Shown: in pieces, positions 23,396-34,290 of the stretch
Numbering within the stretch: position 1 is the first letter of the stretch
How the letters are laid out: every line of letters starts with the position of its first letter
NCBI GenBank assembly: GCA_963556195.1
Contig: OY744533.1
Span: 50,869,613 to 50,933,612 of the forward strand
Length of the DNA: 64,000 bases
Direction: 5' to 3'
Source: Sepiola atlantica
Taxonomy: Eukaryota > Mollusca > Cephalopoda > Sepiida > Sepiolidae
Translations under genes and position numbers: made by a program
Notes under the pieces: generated by a model
Databases searched by the model: none
The model's input: only the letters and a program-made list of their open reading frames with translations
What the model was told of the DNA's origin: nothing

Positions 23396-23720
23396 TTAAA
23401 AAACAACAAACACTTTTAGGAGTAAAAAGGATTTGTACAGAACTGCAGAACAAAATTGCAGAAAAAATTGCAGAAAAAATTGCAGAAAATTTGGCATGGA
23501 GCATCCTTTAATTGCCAGGTGTGTCACAGAGGAGGATCAACTAATACTAGTACTATTATTATTATTACTACTACTAATAATAACATCACAGCTACTACTA
23601 CTAAGACTGAAAACAACAAATACAGTACTTATAAGATTCAAAAGTACTCGACATAATTGCACCATATTTGGCATGATGCATCCTTGAATTGCATGCAGTG
23701 TCATGGAGGGGGGTTGTGAA
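23390..23720 (+). repeat. Modules 3-4 of the trinucleotide-linked repeat
   Basis: Same module as at 22185-22515: AAACAACAAAC(A)CT, AATTTGGCATGGAGCATCC, GCCAGGTGTGTCA, then ACTAATACTAG runs and a fourth copy ending TGTCATGGAGGGG. Module 3 also has GCAGAAAAAATT tandemly tripled. Confidence 0.65.
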
Positions 23721-23974
23721 ACAGTGATTTCAGCCGGCGCAATCTGTCCTTTTAGGGTGCACCAATATACATACAGGAAATCAAGCCCTACGTAGAAACA
23801 AGTAGAGATACGGGGCTAGTACATATTTCGACTGTCCAAACCTTAGCCGAGAAACGGCGCCAGCCTGGCGGGAGAAAGTGTGTAAGCCGTCGGATGTAAT
23901 CATCCAGATAAAATGGATGAGTTTGACCAGCTGAACAGTTTGGTCAAGGGTCTTTTAGATACTGATGGATATCA

Positions 23975-25015
23975 GCTCGTGGGGGGGGGGGGTCGCGCGC
24001 TAACGCCCCCCGCCCCCATAGAGAAAGAAAGAGAATAAGTCTTTTGGTCACTCCCCTCCCCCATGGTAGAGAGAGAGGGAGAAGAGGTCCTTTACGGTGA
24101 CAGGAAAGAAAACAACCCAACGAGAGAGAGAGAGAGGGGGGGGAGAGAGAGAGTATGAGTTGTACGCTTTTCGTCTTTGTTGTTGAGGCGAGAAGGCGTC
24201 ACAAAACAGTGAGAGCCGAGATCCGGGCCGAGCTGGTCGTGATTCCCTCGGATCCCGAGGGAGCCGTTGCCCCGGGCCCCACCATCGTTTTCCAACAGAA
24301 ATTAATGTCTCAATTAATACCAACAGTCGTAAGAGTACACACCGTTTTCAGTAGACAGGTTGCGGCTTAATTAACCACTTGGAAATCGTAAAGGGAGTTT
24401 CACACACACCGTTTCTCCAAACATAGATTAAGTTACAACTTATTTAACAACTGGGAAATCGTAGAGATTCATACACACAGAGAGATAAGATAGTTTAGTA
24501 AACAAGCCATTATCGAAAAACAGACTTTGGGTTAAAGTTTAAAACCAACCGTTCATTTTTGTTAAATAATTATTAATTGATACAAAGAGAAACCGACGTT
24601 GTTGAATTATTCTATTGTCGAATTGTCCTGCTAAGTAATCTTGCCTTCATAGAATCACGAAATCGCCATTCATCCGACCCGGAGGAGATTCAACACATCT
24701 TTCTTTTTGTGAGCCGCTATTGACGATCACTGGCCAAAGAAGGTGTTCACAGTCTAGAAGGATTCCTGCGCCGAAGACGGTTCTCATTACATTTGATGCC
24801 GTCGCAAGGAAAGAGCGTGTGAGGACACTTGTTATAAACGGTGCCGTGACACAGGAGCGTGTGGGGTACCTGTTTATAAGTGGCGCCGCGACCAGGATAT
24901 CAAACACCTGTGCGCGAGTGGCCGACTACGATACCCACGGGGCGAAAGAAGAAGAGTGTGAGGCGTGGGGTCTGGGTTATAGGGTCAACTACTACTACTA
25001 CTACTACTAATACCA
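23975..25015 (+). other. GC-richer island with G-runs, purine tracts and PBS-like motifs
   Basis: This block stands out in base composition. It contains G(10) at about 23981, GA-rich tracts (24065-24150), CCCGAGGGAGCC and GCCCCGGGCCCC. Two related segments near 24825-24905 contain GGTGCCGTGACACAGGAG and GGCGCCGCGACCAGGATATC, which look like tRNA primer-binding sites of LTR (BEL/Pao-like) retrotransposons. Frames at 24155-24370 and 24720-25010 are not recognised. It could be the LTR and leader of a degraded retroelement or a host promoter region; neither is proven. Confidence 0.35.
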
Positions 25016-25029
25016 ATACTACTAACAAG

Positions 25030-26345
25030 ATTTCTTATTAAATTTTTAACATAGCTAATAGGCATGAAAGTCAGTCTATTGAGTTATGTTTGATTTATTT
25101 TTTAGAGGAGCAAAGAGGGACCAACGCTTCCCGTGAAAATAAATGTATCCATGTGTTAAATGTTGGGCGAGTAAACCCACTAGTATATAAATTGGTTGAA
25201 AATAAAAGGAAATGAAAGTTCAGTCGGGATCAACTTGATGACCATACGGTTAGGATTATTAGACTGTGGGAATTGATAGAAACAGATGTAACGTCACCTG
25301 GCTCAAAAGAGAGAGTGGGGGAGGGAAGTATTCGGTTCCTTGGAAGCACTACATGTGTGAACATGTTAATTTAAAATGTTCTGATAAGATATGATTAAAC
25401 AATAGTTAGCGATCTCTCTCAGTCCTCCTCGCACTGGTCAGTGATTTGGAACGAAGATCAAGTCGAATAAATCTCCTCTGTCTTCCAACAGTTTTGTCTT
25501 GACTCAGTCTTTTCGAGGTATGAAAGAACTTATCTACAAGCGACGTTTCCTCAGTCTAGAATGGGTCAAGTAAAGGGTGTGTACAAAAACAAGCAGCTAA
25601 CAAGGAATGATTATGAACTTTCTGTGTTTTTGTAATAATTACGGCAATTATTCTTTTAAATATTCATATTGGGCCTGGTACTGCCACATACACCAACAAT
25701 ACCTTAAAAATGACATCAATAAACATCCTTCTTGGATAAAAAAAATTATGGACTGATTTTCATTGAATTTGGAATATAGGTAGTAGACATTACGGGGAGT
25801 TACTGAGTTATGTTTGATTTATTTTTTATGAAAGCAAAGAGGATCTAACACAGTCCCCTTAAAAATAAATGTACCCATAGACCCATGGACTACTGGACAG
25901 ATTTTTATGATATCTGGAACTTAAATAGTAGAGATGAAAGGGGGTTCTAATTAGTTGCCTTTGATTTATTTTTTAGGGGAGCAACTAATGCAACGCCCAG
26001 ACACTATCTCATACCAGAAAATTAACTGACCACTAATTAATTTTAGCATGATAATTTTATTGCACGAAAATTGAAAAATACGTTGCTTTTCTCTTTTCAA
26101 TGTTTATTATCAGACACGAGACATTACCGTAAAGGGCAGCAAATCTTTTTATCATAAGGATTCACGTGTACAAGGTGTTCGAGATAAATTTGACATTTTT
26201 GGCAAAGGAAAGAAAAAACTTCATACGCGTACGGACATGTTCAATACATTTTATGAAATCTGAAACATAGATAGTAGATATAAACAGGAATGTAATGAGC
26301 TATGGTAGAATTATTTTTGAGGGGAGCAAGGAGGAATAATCTACT
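25030..26345 (+). repeat. Dispersed 'ATTTATTTTTTAGG-GGAGCAA' repeat modules
   Basis: Four diverged units at about 25030-25145, 25740-25880, 25890-26000 and 26220-26345. Shared order: GGTAGTAGACAT-like block, TTTGATTTATTTTTTA, GGAGCAAAGAGG, then AAAATAAATGTA(C/T)CCATA. The intervening DNA, including 25672-25730 (a copy of 28153-28200), shows no gene. Confidence 0.55.
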
Positions 26346-26669
26346 CTTTCAAAATATATCTATACATAAAGGTTACCCCTTAGTCCTTATGTTATTTTGT
26401 ATCGTCTCTTATCCCCGACATCCGGAGCAACACTGGATAAGTCTGCTAATAATATATATATTAATCAAAATATTGTTATAAGCCCCCTTCAATTAGGATT
26501 GGGCCTCTTTCAGAGAGTTAATAATAATAATAAGCTGTCAACCTTAGCATAATGCAATGTTCCTCTGTCTGCAGTTGAACACTATTTGACTAGCTTTCTG
26601 TATTTACCCGCTGCCTCGACATAATATAGAACTTAATTCTCTTTCCGTTCCCGTGATAGTTCTTGGTAG

Positions 26670-26790
26670 GTGGCCGTGAGGTTGAATATGAGACTGCAAA
26701 GTAACTTTGTGACTGGGTCGAATCCTTCGACCGGCAGTAATTATCATTTCCTACATGATTGTGTAAGCATGACACACTAATGTCGGTAGG
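26670..26790 (+). repeat. tRNA-derived SINE head
   Basis: GTGGCCGTGAGGTTGAATAT matches an A-box and, 45 bp on, TGGGTCGAATCC matches a B-box. This is a bipartite internal Pol III promoter in tRNA spacing. A body with TACATGATTGTGTAAGC and an AT-rich tail follow. Confidence 0.6.
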
Positions 26791-26835
26791 TAAAAAATTA
26801 TTAATATTTATTTATTAAAATATATATATAAATAT

Positions 26836-27000
26836 TTGTTATTGTTTATTTATTTATGGACGTATACGTTTCGTCTCTTTTCAATCAAGACTCATCAGCA
26901 TAGAAGTCTGACTATTCACTACCGGTCACACGATTCGAAACCCTGGATTACAAGTATTTTTCAACCCAAATCCAACGTCGTTAACCGATCAGCCCTTTTG
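26836..27000 (-). mobile_element. tRNA-derived SINE with 3' hammerhead ribozyme
   Basis: On the minus strand: a tRNA-like head with GGGCTGATCGGTTAACGACG (A-box, about 26996-26977) and GGGTTTCGAATC (B-box, 26943-26932). About 35 bp later a complete type I hammerhead starts (26902-26855), followed by TAAATAAATAAAC and AT-rich DNA. The order Pol III promoter, short linker, self-cleaving ribozyme, A-rich tail recalls the Sm-alpha retroposons of schistosomes. No protein is encoded; mobilisation would need LINE enzymes in trans. Confidence 0.75.
26855..26902 (-). ncRNA. Hammerhead ribozyme, type I, palindromic helix III
   Basis: The minus strand reads core CUGAUGA (26898-26892); stem II GUCUU...AGAGAC (26891-26873, five pairs); GAAA (26872-26869); helix III from the perfect palindrome ACGUAUACGU (26869-26860); then C as H17 of a GUC-type site. 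Cleavage is expected between 26859 and 26858. Stem I closes as CAUA (26858-26855) with UAUG (26902-26899). All invariant core residues are present. A palindromic helix III without a loop implies that two RNAs pair, as known for newt satellite hammerheads. Confidence 0.85.
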
Positions 27001-27307
27001 TGCACGCAAAAATTTGTATACAATAAATTGGTTTAGAAATTAATTAATTAAAACAATCTCTCTCTCTCATTATTTAAAATTCCAATGACGAAAATTCAGT
27101 CTTTACTCATATCATTTATTTTTGCAATGGCAAAATTGACAATGGTCATATAATTGTGTCGCAACGTGCAATAGGCTACAATTAAACACAATTAACGCTG
27201 CTCTTCAAAAAGTTCATGGAAAAAAACAGAAAGCAGACAACACTCACACGTGATTCCCCTCGATAATAGGATGATAGAATTCCAATCAAGCCGCCATTTT
27301 GAATCTA

Positions 27308-27309
27308 TA

Positions 27310-27387
<78 letters not shown>
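27308..27387. repeat. (CA)n(TA)n compound microsatellite
   Basis: About 26 bp CA then 50 bp TA, abutting the CTAGT-type terminus of the next element. From 27001 to 27307 no gene is seen. Confidence 0.95.
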
Positions 27388-27389
<2 letters not shown>

Positions 27390-27905
27390 TAGACGAACGC
27401 ACATTCCAGGATGAGTAAAATGAATTCCCAGAAGAGAACAATTTTGCACCATATTTATGTCCGTTTATCTCAACATATAATGATACTAAATCTTATGTCT
27501 AAAAGTTAACGCTTAAGCTTAAGGGGTCTTAAGAATAAATTGAAATTCAGGGAATCTTTTTTAATTGTTGTGTGATCAATATGGATCAAATTCAATGCAA
27601 ATATGAAATATTTTAATTTTCAAATGGGAGGTTGTGCCCATATTATGCCTCCTAAAATCTCTTTAAAATACTCCAAAGAATCTGAAATTTGGGGAATATT
27701 TATTAATTGATGTTTATTACTTATTTTTTAAATTTCACAAAAATCGGAGGTAACTAAATTATCATGAAGGGCTTCTACCCTTTTTTTACCACTTTTGCAT
27801 AAAACCAGATTACGACACTTTATGCCAAGCAGCTGTATTTTAAAATTTATAATGATCGGTTAATTAAGTGTTAATCCTGTACATATAAATACATAAACAT
27901 ACCGT
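27387..27905 (-). mobile_element. Helitron-like copy, 5' truncated
   Basis: Begins (as the element's 3' end) ACTAGACGAACGC. It shares AAATTGAAATTCAGGGAATC, TTTTCAAATGGGAGGTTGTG and TTAATCCTGTACATATAAAT with the copies at 17.8 and 43.5 kb. The TATATAAAG start is lost. Confidence 0.5.
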
Positions 27906-28029
27906 GTGTTTGGAAAATCGATGGCATAACTTCGGGATTATGTTCTATACGTGTAAATGATGAAAAAAGTACCATAAACATTGGTCCGGAAAGGCTTTGT
28001 TTCCAAGTTATAGGCCATTGAAAAAATAC

Positions 28030-28470
28030 TGATCAACATTCTTTATTGTAAGCATCTAACAGGTACAATGTTTGTGATAGTACACTGTTTTTTATACATA
28101 TGGGGCAGATAAACTCTATCCCTGTGACAGGATTACAGGTAAAATAAGCCTGGGCCTGGTACTGCCACATACACCAACAATACATAAAAAATGACACCAA
28201 ACAAATATAAAAGACATGGGGTTCAGAAGAAAGATCTGTCAATCCTGATCGTCAGGGGCTTCTTAGATAGCCAGCATTGGTGAACTGGTCGGTATCCTGT
28301 GAATGTTGGCTCTTCTTTTTTCAGGTAACAGAATACAGCAGACCAAATACACGTAAATAAATATGACCAGCAGAAAGCAAAGAGTGTAGCGTGGATTCTG
28401 GCTTGGATAGGATAGAGACGACAGTCGCATCTTTGGAAATATACCAAGACACACGATGGCACTTAAAATG
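28030..28470 (-). pseudogene. Possible membrane-protein relic
   Basis: Overlapping minus-strand frames give hydrophobic stretches (LFAFCWSYLFTCIWSAVFCYL at 28380-28320 and LVSFFMYCWCMWQYQ at 28195-28150) separated by a frame change. This could be a decayed multi-pass membrane protein exon. A roughly 45-bp piece (GGTACTGCCACATACACCAA) is also present at 25675, so it is repetitive. I do not recognise a family. Confidence 0.25.
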
Positions 28471-29639
28471 GTTATTAGTGGTGAATGACAAAAGTGAAAA
28501 TACTGGCCCCTGTGTCTTTAATGAAATTTATTTTGGTGGCTCCAATTTTGGCATTAAGCTCTAATAGTTTGCCTTTCTAGTTTTCTAGGACTGTAGGATG
28601 AAGGAAGGACATGAGTTTGGTAATATTTGCAGATTACTTTTATCCTTAGGCCATTTACACCATGGTTGACAAGACCACGCAGTTGTATCTCCTAAAGTCC
28701 AACTCTTCCTCACCGTGGTAGGAGGGGGGCGTGGTAATGTCAGAGCTACACGGCTAACAGGGCTCTGGTGAAAATCTAGGAGGATCTAAATAGATGACAG
28801 ACATAAACAGACATAACACAAGTAAATAAACATCCTTATTATCATTAATAATAAAGACTGCTGTCAGAGGGTCCTGATCGACCTAGGCTATATGATATTG
28901 ATTATTTCCCCCTCTTTGATGAATTGGACAATCATTCGATTAAGAGCAGAAAGTGGAATCCCGAGGTTTTCTGCAATTAAGTCTACTTTCAGACTGACCT
29001 ATAATATGCATTTGAAACTCTAAGAATTCTAATGTTTCTTTTGCCCATGTAAATGATGACACATGACATTTATATTGATATCTGAAACACAATAAATGTC
29101 AATTAGTATAAAATATCGATGTTTTAATATACTAACAAATCATCGCTTATGAAGGCACAGGGGCCACCCGAGGACAAGGATTAATGAGTGTCAGATGGAC
29201 AGTGAGACAACACCGTGAGGATTGGTAACGATTAGTGATGGGATGATTCAAAAAAAAATCCGATTCCAATACAATTACCAATTCTGTTCTAAATGGCCGA
29301 TTCCGATACTTTTAAATTTTCTAAATATGTTATTAGAGATTTGTTGCTTTTTTAAAATTCTCAAATTACTGTAACCTCTCCCTCCCCGTGTAATGTCCGC
29401 ATATATTTTTGAAAAACGTAAAAAATACACTTAGGGGGTGGGGTCGTATATTACACAAGTAGATCTTTCTAAATATTTTTTCTCAAATGTTTTCCTTGTA
29501 ATTGATTGAAAATTGTGAGACAACGAAAGATTTATTTTTCTTTTAAAACAAAGCCGACTTGTATTAGTTCGTCATTAGTATACAAAATGCTATTTGAAGT
29601 TTTTCATAAACAATTGAAAATAGTCAACGATTGGTAGTA

Positions 29640-29738
29640 TGCAAAATAAAAAGACGGTGTTATGCTTAAGGGCTATATTTCGCCAAAGGAGAAAACATTA
29701 CATAACGTGAACCACATGCAACTCTAGGAATGTTTATA
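29640..29738. repeat. Left part of repeat split by the pogo-like element
   Basis: GCTTAAGGGCTATATTTCGC and AGAAAACATTACATAACGTG match 13610-13680. The same repeat resumes at 33120. From 28471 to 29640 no gene is seen, only AT-rich DNA and a GATTCCGAT-type repeat near 29230-29310 that resembles 53480-53560. Confidence 0.65.
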
Positions 29739-32700
29739 GGGGAAGTCCGGGTAAGTTGAGCCAATTTTCCATTTTGGCTCTTCAGAACCCAAACGACTAA
29801 TTATTTTGCAAAGATGAGTGTATTATTATAAAATTCTTTTATTTGGGAACATTTTGAAACAAGTTGCAGTTTTCTGCTAGTACACCTAAACCGACCATGT
29901 GCTTTACAAAAATGCATATCAAATGGCTCAACTTGCCCCGACCATGGGGCAAGTTGATCCAACCTCTGGGGTAAGTTGTGCCACGCAAAAATGTGTTGCA
30001 AATAAAGAAAGAACAAGCCCAAAATTGTTGCTGTGGTTATAAAACAAATTATAATAATGAAGTAGAAATGTTAATTACAGCGAATGAACCAGCACAAAAT
30101 TTGAAACATATATCTGAAAGTAAGTTAATGAAGTTGCCACTGTGACAAGTCACAGCTGAAAACGAGCTGGCTAGAACAACGGACAGAACTGCCAACACTA
30201 TTTGGCTGTGGCAGCTTGTAAACAACATCTTCTGCATTGAAACCCGCTTCGTCCTTTGGGTTTGGAACAAACACAGGCTTGTCCGTTCCTACCTTCCCAG
30301 CAACTTTTTGAAGGAAAACACCTTCAAACTCAAAGTCCTCCCCGTTGAGAGTGTCAACCCGGGCAATATAGTTCACAGTTCGTGATTTGCCAGCACATTT
30401 TACAACCACAAAGTCACCTTCGATTATTGGGCTATCCAGATCAATATCACCATCACTATCTGATGACACATCATCAAATTCAAAATCTGAATCATCAGTG
30501 TCACTTGAACATGGGGTTTTAGATCTCGGGGGACATGACTTTTTCCCACCAGCATTGAACAAACACTGCTTTGTTGTTGTTAATAGGCTCCTCTTTCTAT
30601 TTTCATAAAGGGCTATCAGCTTCTGTCGTTCAGGGCTGTCAGTCAAAATCTTTGAGCTGCCCTTTTTGTGACCACCTCTTCTTGCCTTTCTTGGTGCTGC
30701 TTTCGGAAATGGCTGAATTACAGATGGTGAAATGTATGGACGATGCATGACATCATGTGAGCTAGATGAAACACAAGACCCAGATGCGGATGGTTGCATA
30801 AGATCATCTTCTTGCTGTTTTTGTGGTCGGACATCATCACTGTGCACGGGCAAGACTGCTCCAGGAACCTCACCTGATGGTCCTGCATCTTCCACAGTAG
30901 AATTTGCCTCAAGGCTTTCTGCAGCCACATTTTGCTCACGGTCAGTTGGAAGAGAAGGGGAAAAGTCAATTTCACTAAAGATGTCCAGGTTAAATGGATG
31001 AATGCCCGAGGCTTGGAATCCAGCAGCAATGTTCAATGGTGTCATGGCAATCATCTGGGCTTGGTTCACTAGAGCTGGGATTTCATATATTGTTACTGTT
31101 TTCCCTGGATTGGATCGTAGCCACCCATCCATGGCTCTGTTGTACGCTGTTTTGAAGGGTCCATACACTGACCGGTCGAGCGGCTGGAGACGATGGGAAG
31201 TGTGTGGTGGAATGGTCAGTAAGACAACGCCATGAGATCTTGCTGTGTTCACAACATTCAAAGAAATGTGTGTGTCATGGTTGTCGAGGATTAAGAGGAT
31301 TTTCTTTCCTGGTGAGCATCTGGTGTGCTTGATGATGTGATTTAAATATTCCACAAACACCTCTTCATTCATCCAGCCACTTCGTGTTGCCCTCCCTATG
31401 CACTGTGTTGGTCCACCTCTGATGAAGTGATCTCTGTAGTGGACTCTGGGAAAGATGAACAGAGGATCACGACTGATCCAATTGCAATCACAGTGTACAC
31501 CACCGTTACCAATTCCCCGCGTTCAGCGGAGGTGATTGAACCAACTTGTTTCTTTCCTTTTTCTGTGACAACGGATCCAGGGTTTTGAACGGTGGTGCAC
31601 CCAGTCTCATCAGTGTTGTAAATGTCACTTGGTGAGAACTTGTATTTGTCCATTATCTGACTCAAGTTGTTGAAAAATTTATCAACAACTGGGCGGTTGA
31701 AGGCTATGGCACGCCTAAAAGATGTTGCTTCTGTCACTCTAATTGCCAGGTTCTGGCGCTTCTTGAAGCCTAACCACCAATCATGTCCTGCTTTTTTCTC
31801 ACGATCCCAACTTGGTGGCAGATTGAGACAGTTTTTATTAGCAAACTCATATGCCAGTGTGCGACATCTTCTCAATGACAAACCATGAAACATGTCTGAC
31901 AATTGTTTCACGTGGTCAGCCAAATCCCTTTCCATTTCAGGACTAAAAACCAATTGCCATAAGGAAACAGGTGTGTAAGCAGTCCCTGCTGGTTGACTGT
32001 CTTGTTTGTCCATGTACCGCTTCAGTGTCATTCGATCAATGTTAAAGTCCTTTGCAGCACTCCTCACACTCTGACCTCCAGTAACAGCGGCAGCAGCCCG
32101 TTCCATAACGTATGTAGGAGTTTGTCCACGATTTGTCTTTCGCACGTAGTGGCGCATGTCTGGTGGGCTTTTTTTCTGTGAAACACACAAAAAAGAAAAA
32201 TGAAGTTAACATAATAAATCCGATAATGATGTAGAATATTACTAGAGTGAACTAGTTGATTCAGTGGAGTTCCTGGCATAAGTCTGGAACATTGAACAAT
32301 GAATGCCAGAACAGCTGGCATTTGTAGAGAGGCACCTGCCTCTCCTGGCATGTTTAGCCAATCAGGCGCCTCTAAATGGAATAACCCACCATGCCTGACT
32401 AATTGTAGGCTAGTCCATAATGGTGGAGAGGGGAGGTAAGTGCATTCTTGATTCTACAATGATAATAATAATAATGTTAAAAATAATAATGATAATAGTA
32501 ATAATAAAAATAATTATTATTATTAGAATAACAAAGCGCCTGTACAGCATGCAAATTCCTATCCAAGCACAGCTTACACATCTTAAACATTTACCAGGTA
32601 ACCCATAGATCTAATTCTTATACAAGTAGAGCATGTAACTTATACAACATGCATTTTGAATTCACTCTATAACAGGCCTACTGATGTGGTTGCACATTCA

Positions 32701-33119
32701 TCTGTTTCTTGAAAACGTGTAAAAAGACATATGGGGCAAGTTGAGCCAGTGGCACAACTTACCCCAGTCTGACCTCATTGACTTGTCTGTTCAAATGCAT
32801 GCATCTCATGTGTGGTGAATGTAAAAATCTTTTACAGGTATGAAGGCAAGTAATTGAACAAACAACTACCACATATTATATCTAATCAAACTATTACTAC
32901 ACACAAGAAACATGCACTCACCTCTGTAACGCTTTATTTTACTTTTTTGGCACGAAATCTGATTTTCTTTTACTGCATCAACCTCCGATATTGGTTCAGC
33001 AAAACAAAATGGTGGAGGTTAAAGCCACGTGATCAGTTGTTTATAGATTGCATAAAAACTTGGATTGGCTTAGTCAATTGTGGTTAAAAGAGGGTGGCTC
33101 AACTTACCCCGACTTCCCC
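29739..33119 (-). mobile_element. Pogo/Tigger-like DNA transposon, near-complete
   Basis: A 3.38-kb element flanked by TA on both sides. The 5' terminus GGGGAAGTCCGGGTAAGTTG and the 3' terminus in reverse, GGGGAAGTCGGGGTAAGTTG, match at 24 of 25 bp. TIR-like GGGG(C/T)AAGTTG-GCC motifs recur inside both ends (29925-29985 and 32730-32766). It encodes a DDE_1-type transposase broken by one frameshift. It sits inside a copy of the 13.4 kb repeat, whose sequence continues on both sides, so the insertion is younger than that repeat. Confidence 0.85.
30125..32175 (-). pseudogene. Pogo/Tigger-like transposase, one frameshift
   Basis: This is the catalytic protein of the surrounding element; pogo transposases bind the TIRs and cut at TA. 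The N-terminal part (32160-31396) starts MRHYVRK and shows a Psq/CENP-B-type helix-turn-helix (TGGQSVRSAAKDFNIDRMT), then a CENP-B-like second DNA-binding region, then YNTDETG with the first catalytic Asp. The C-terminal part (31372-30125) has LLILDNHDTH (second Asp) and HRLQPLDRSVYGPFK, followed by an acidic, low-complexity tail. The two frames overlap at a single-base slip near 31463, next to an AGAGG run; nothing else is damaged. TTTGTGTGTTTCACAG just upstream of AAAAAAAG (about 32178) is a good 3' splice site, so ATG 32160 may be in exon 2. The slip could be a true mutation or a sequencing error. Confidence 0.85.
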
Positions 33120-33650
33120 TATGCCTTGTCACAAGGCGGGGGTCATAATAATGCTTATGGCGTGGCTACTATGATAATATTTTGATATTAGAAAAACACC
33201 CTCCCTTTTTTCCCTAATTGTTATTAAAGAACTAAAAAAAAAAAAGTCGTCGCACTTTCTTTAAGTATTTATATATTAAAGGCGATCGTGTCTTTAACAT
33301 TACGAGAGAAAAAAATAAAGAAAATGCGACAATAGTTGAAGGGGAAATGTAATTGTTATTAAAGAAACTGCGACGATTAAAGATTTTCTTTAATAACAAT
33401 TCCAATTCCTCTGAGACTATCGTCGCATTCTCCTTTCTTTTTCTTTTTTATGTTAAAGACATTAACATTTGTTATTAATGTTATAAACTTTGTTACATTA
33501 AAAAAAAAAGTCGTCACAGTTTATTTAATAACAAATCCTCTAAGTTGCGTTGGTTTTAACGTCCCAAGTTTACTTTTGAAAAATATTCTTTTAGTCAATG
33601 AGAGTTATTGCCCTTGCATTGGTGACGTATAAGACTATAAGAGCGCCAAA
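33120..33650. repeat. Right part of repeat split by the pogo-like element
   Basis: GGCTACTATGATAAT, AAAGTCGTCGCA, GTTAAAGACATTAACATTTG and GTCAATGAGAGTTATT match 13710-14900 in the same order. From 33651 to 34040 no gene is seen. Confidence 0.65.
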
Positions 33651-34041
33651 AATATGTATATAAAGCTGAAATTTTAAAAATTCTTCACTTTTTGAGATCA
33701 ACAATATTCCTCGAAAACGTTTGCATTTTTTTGTTTTTTGTTTTCCTCATAAACTGTTGTGCTATAAAATAATAATCTAATTTTAATATACGTATGCTAT
33801 TTTATTATATTATATATTTTACATTTTCCATACGTTAACTAAATGGACCACTGCGTTTTCTAATCACACATAAATATAAGGTTAACGCTAATATGATCAA
33901 CCTATCATCAGCCACTGTACTAATAAGGGAGGTAAGATCTTTAGAGTTATGTTTAAAGGGAAATAAATATGTTCCTTCAAAGTTATATTAGATGTTTAAT
34001 GTATTCACATTCTCTAAAAAATATCCGAGAGTAAACTATGT

Positions 34042-34064
34042 TAGGTAAACGTGACGTTTACCTA
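34042..34064. repeat. Perfect 23-bp palindrome
   Basis: TAGGTAAACGT, a central G, then ACGTTTACCTA: eleven of eleven arm bases match. TAGGTAAAC also occurs once in the related repeat at about 62368. It could be a joint of two element ends or a protein-binding site. Confidence 0.7.
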
Positions 34065-34074
34065 GTGGTCACAA

Positions 34075-34290
34075 CATGAATTGACAACATAAATTATTTT
34101 AAAGGAAATACAGTTGAGAAATTAGTCAAAAACAATTTTGGGGGGTTTACATACTCATTTGTAACGTCTTTGTATTAAAAAAAAAATAATATTTAATAGA
34201 AATTATAAGCATTTTAAGTTGCGTAATTATTGTTTCTGACTAAAGTTTATTGACACTGGACCACTTATTACTTTACTCACAAGCAATTAT
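34075..34290 (+). repeat. Inverted-repeat family copy (left)
   Basis: 34110-34228 matches the reverse complement of 38092-38215 (TTAGTCAAAAACA, TTTTGGGGGGTTT, ACTCATTTGT, GTAATTATTG). 34075-34145 and 34250-34290 also match, reversed or direct, parts of 62280-62460 (AACTGTATTTC, TTACTTTACTCACAA). The left and right copies flank 3.8 kb of retroelement debris. Confidence 0.65.

Noticed and set aside
22891..23511. Poly-Ala/Ser, poly-Leu and poly-Arg/Ser frames
   Set aside because: A stop-free CTG/CTT repeat opens four frames at once; nothing favours one as a gene.
27192..27452. Minus-strand frame with YIYIYI and VCVCVC runs
   Set aside because: Compound CA/TA microsatellite artefact.
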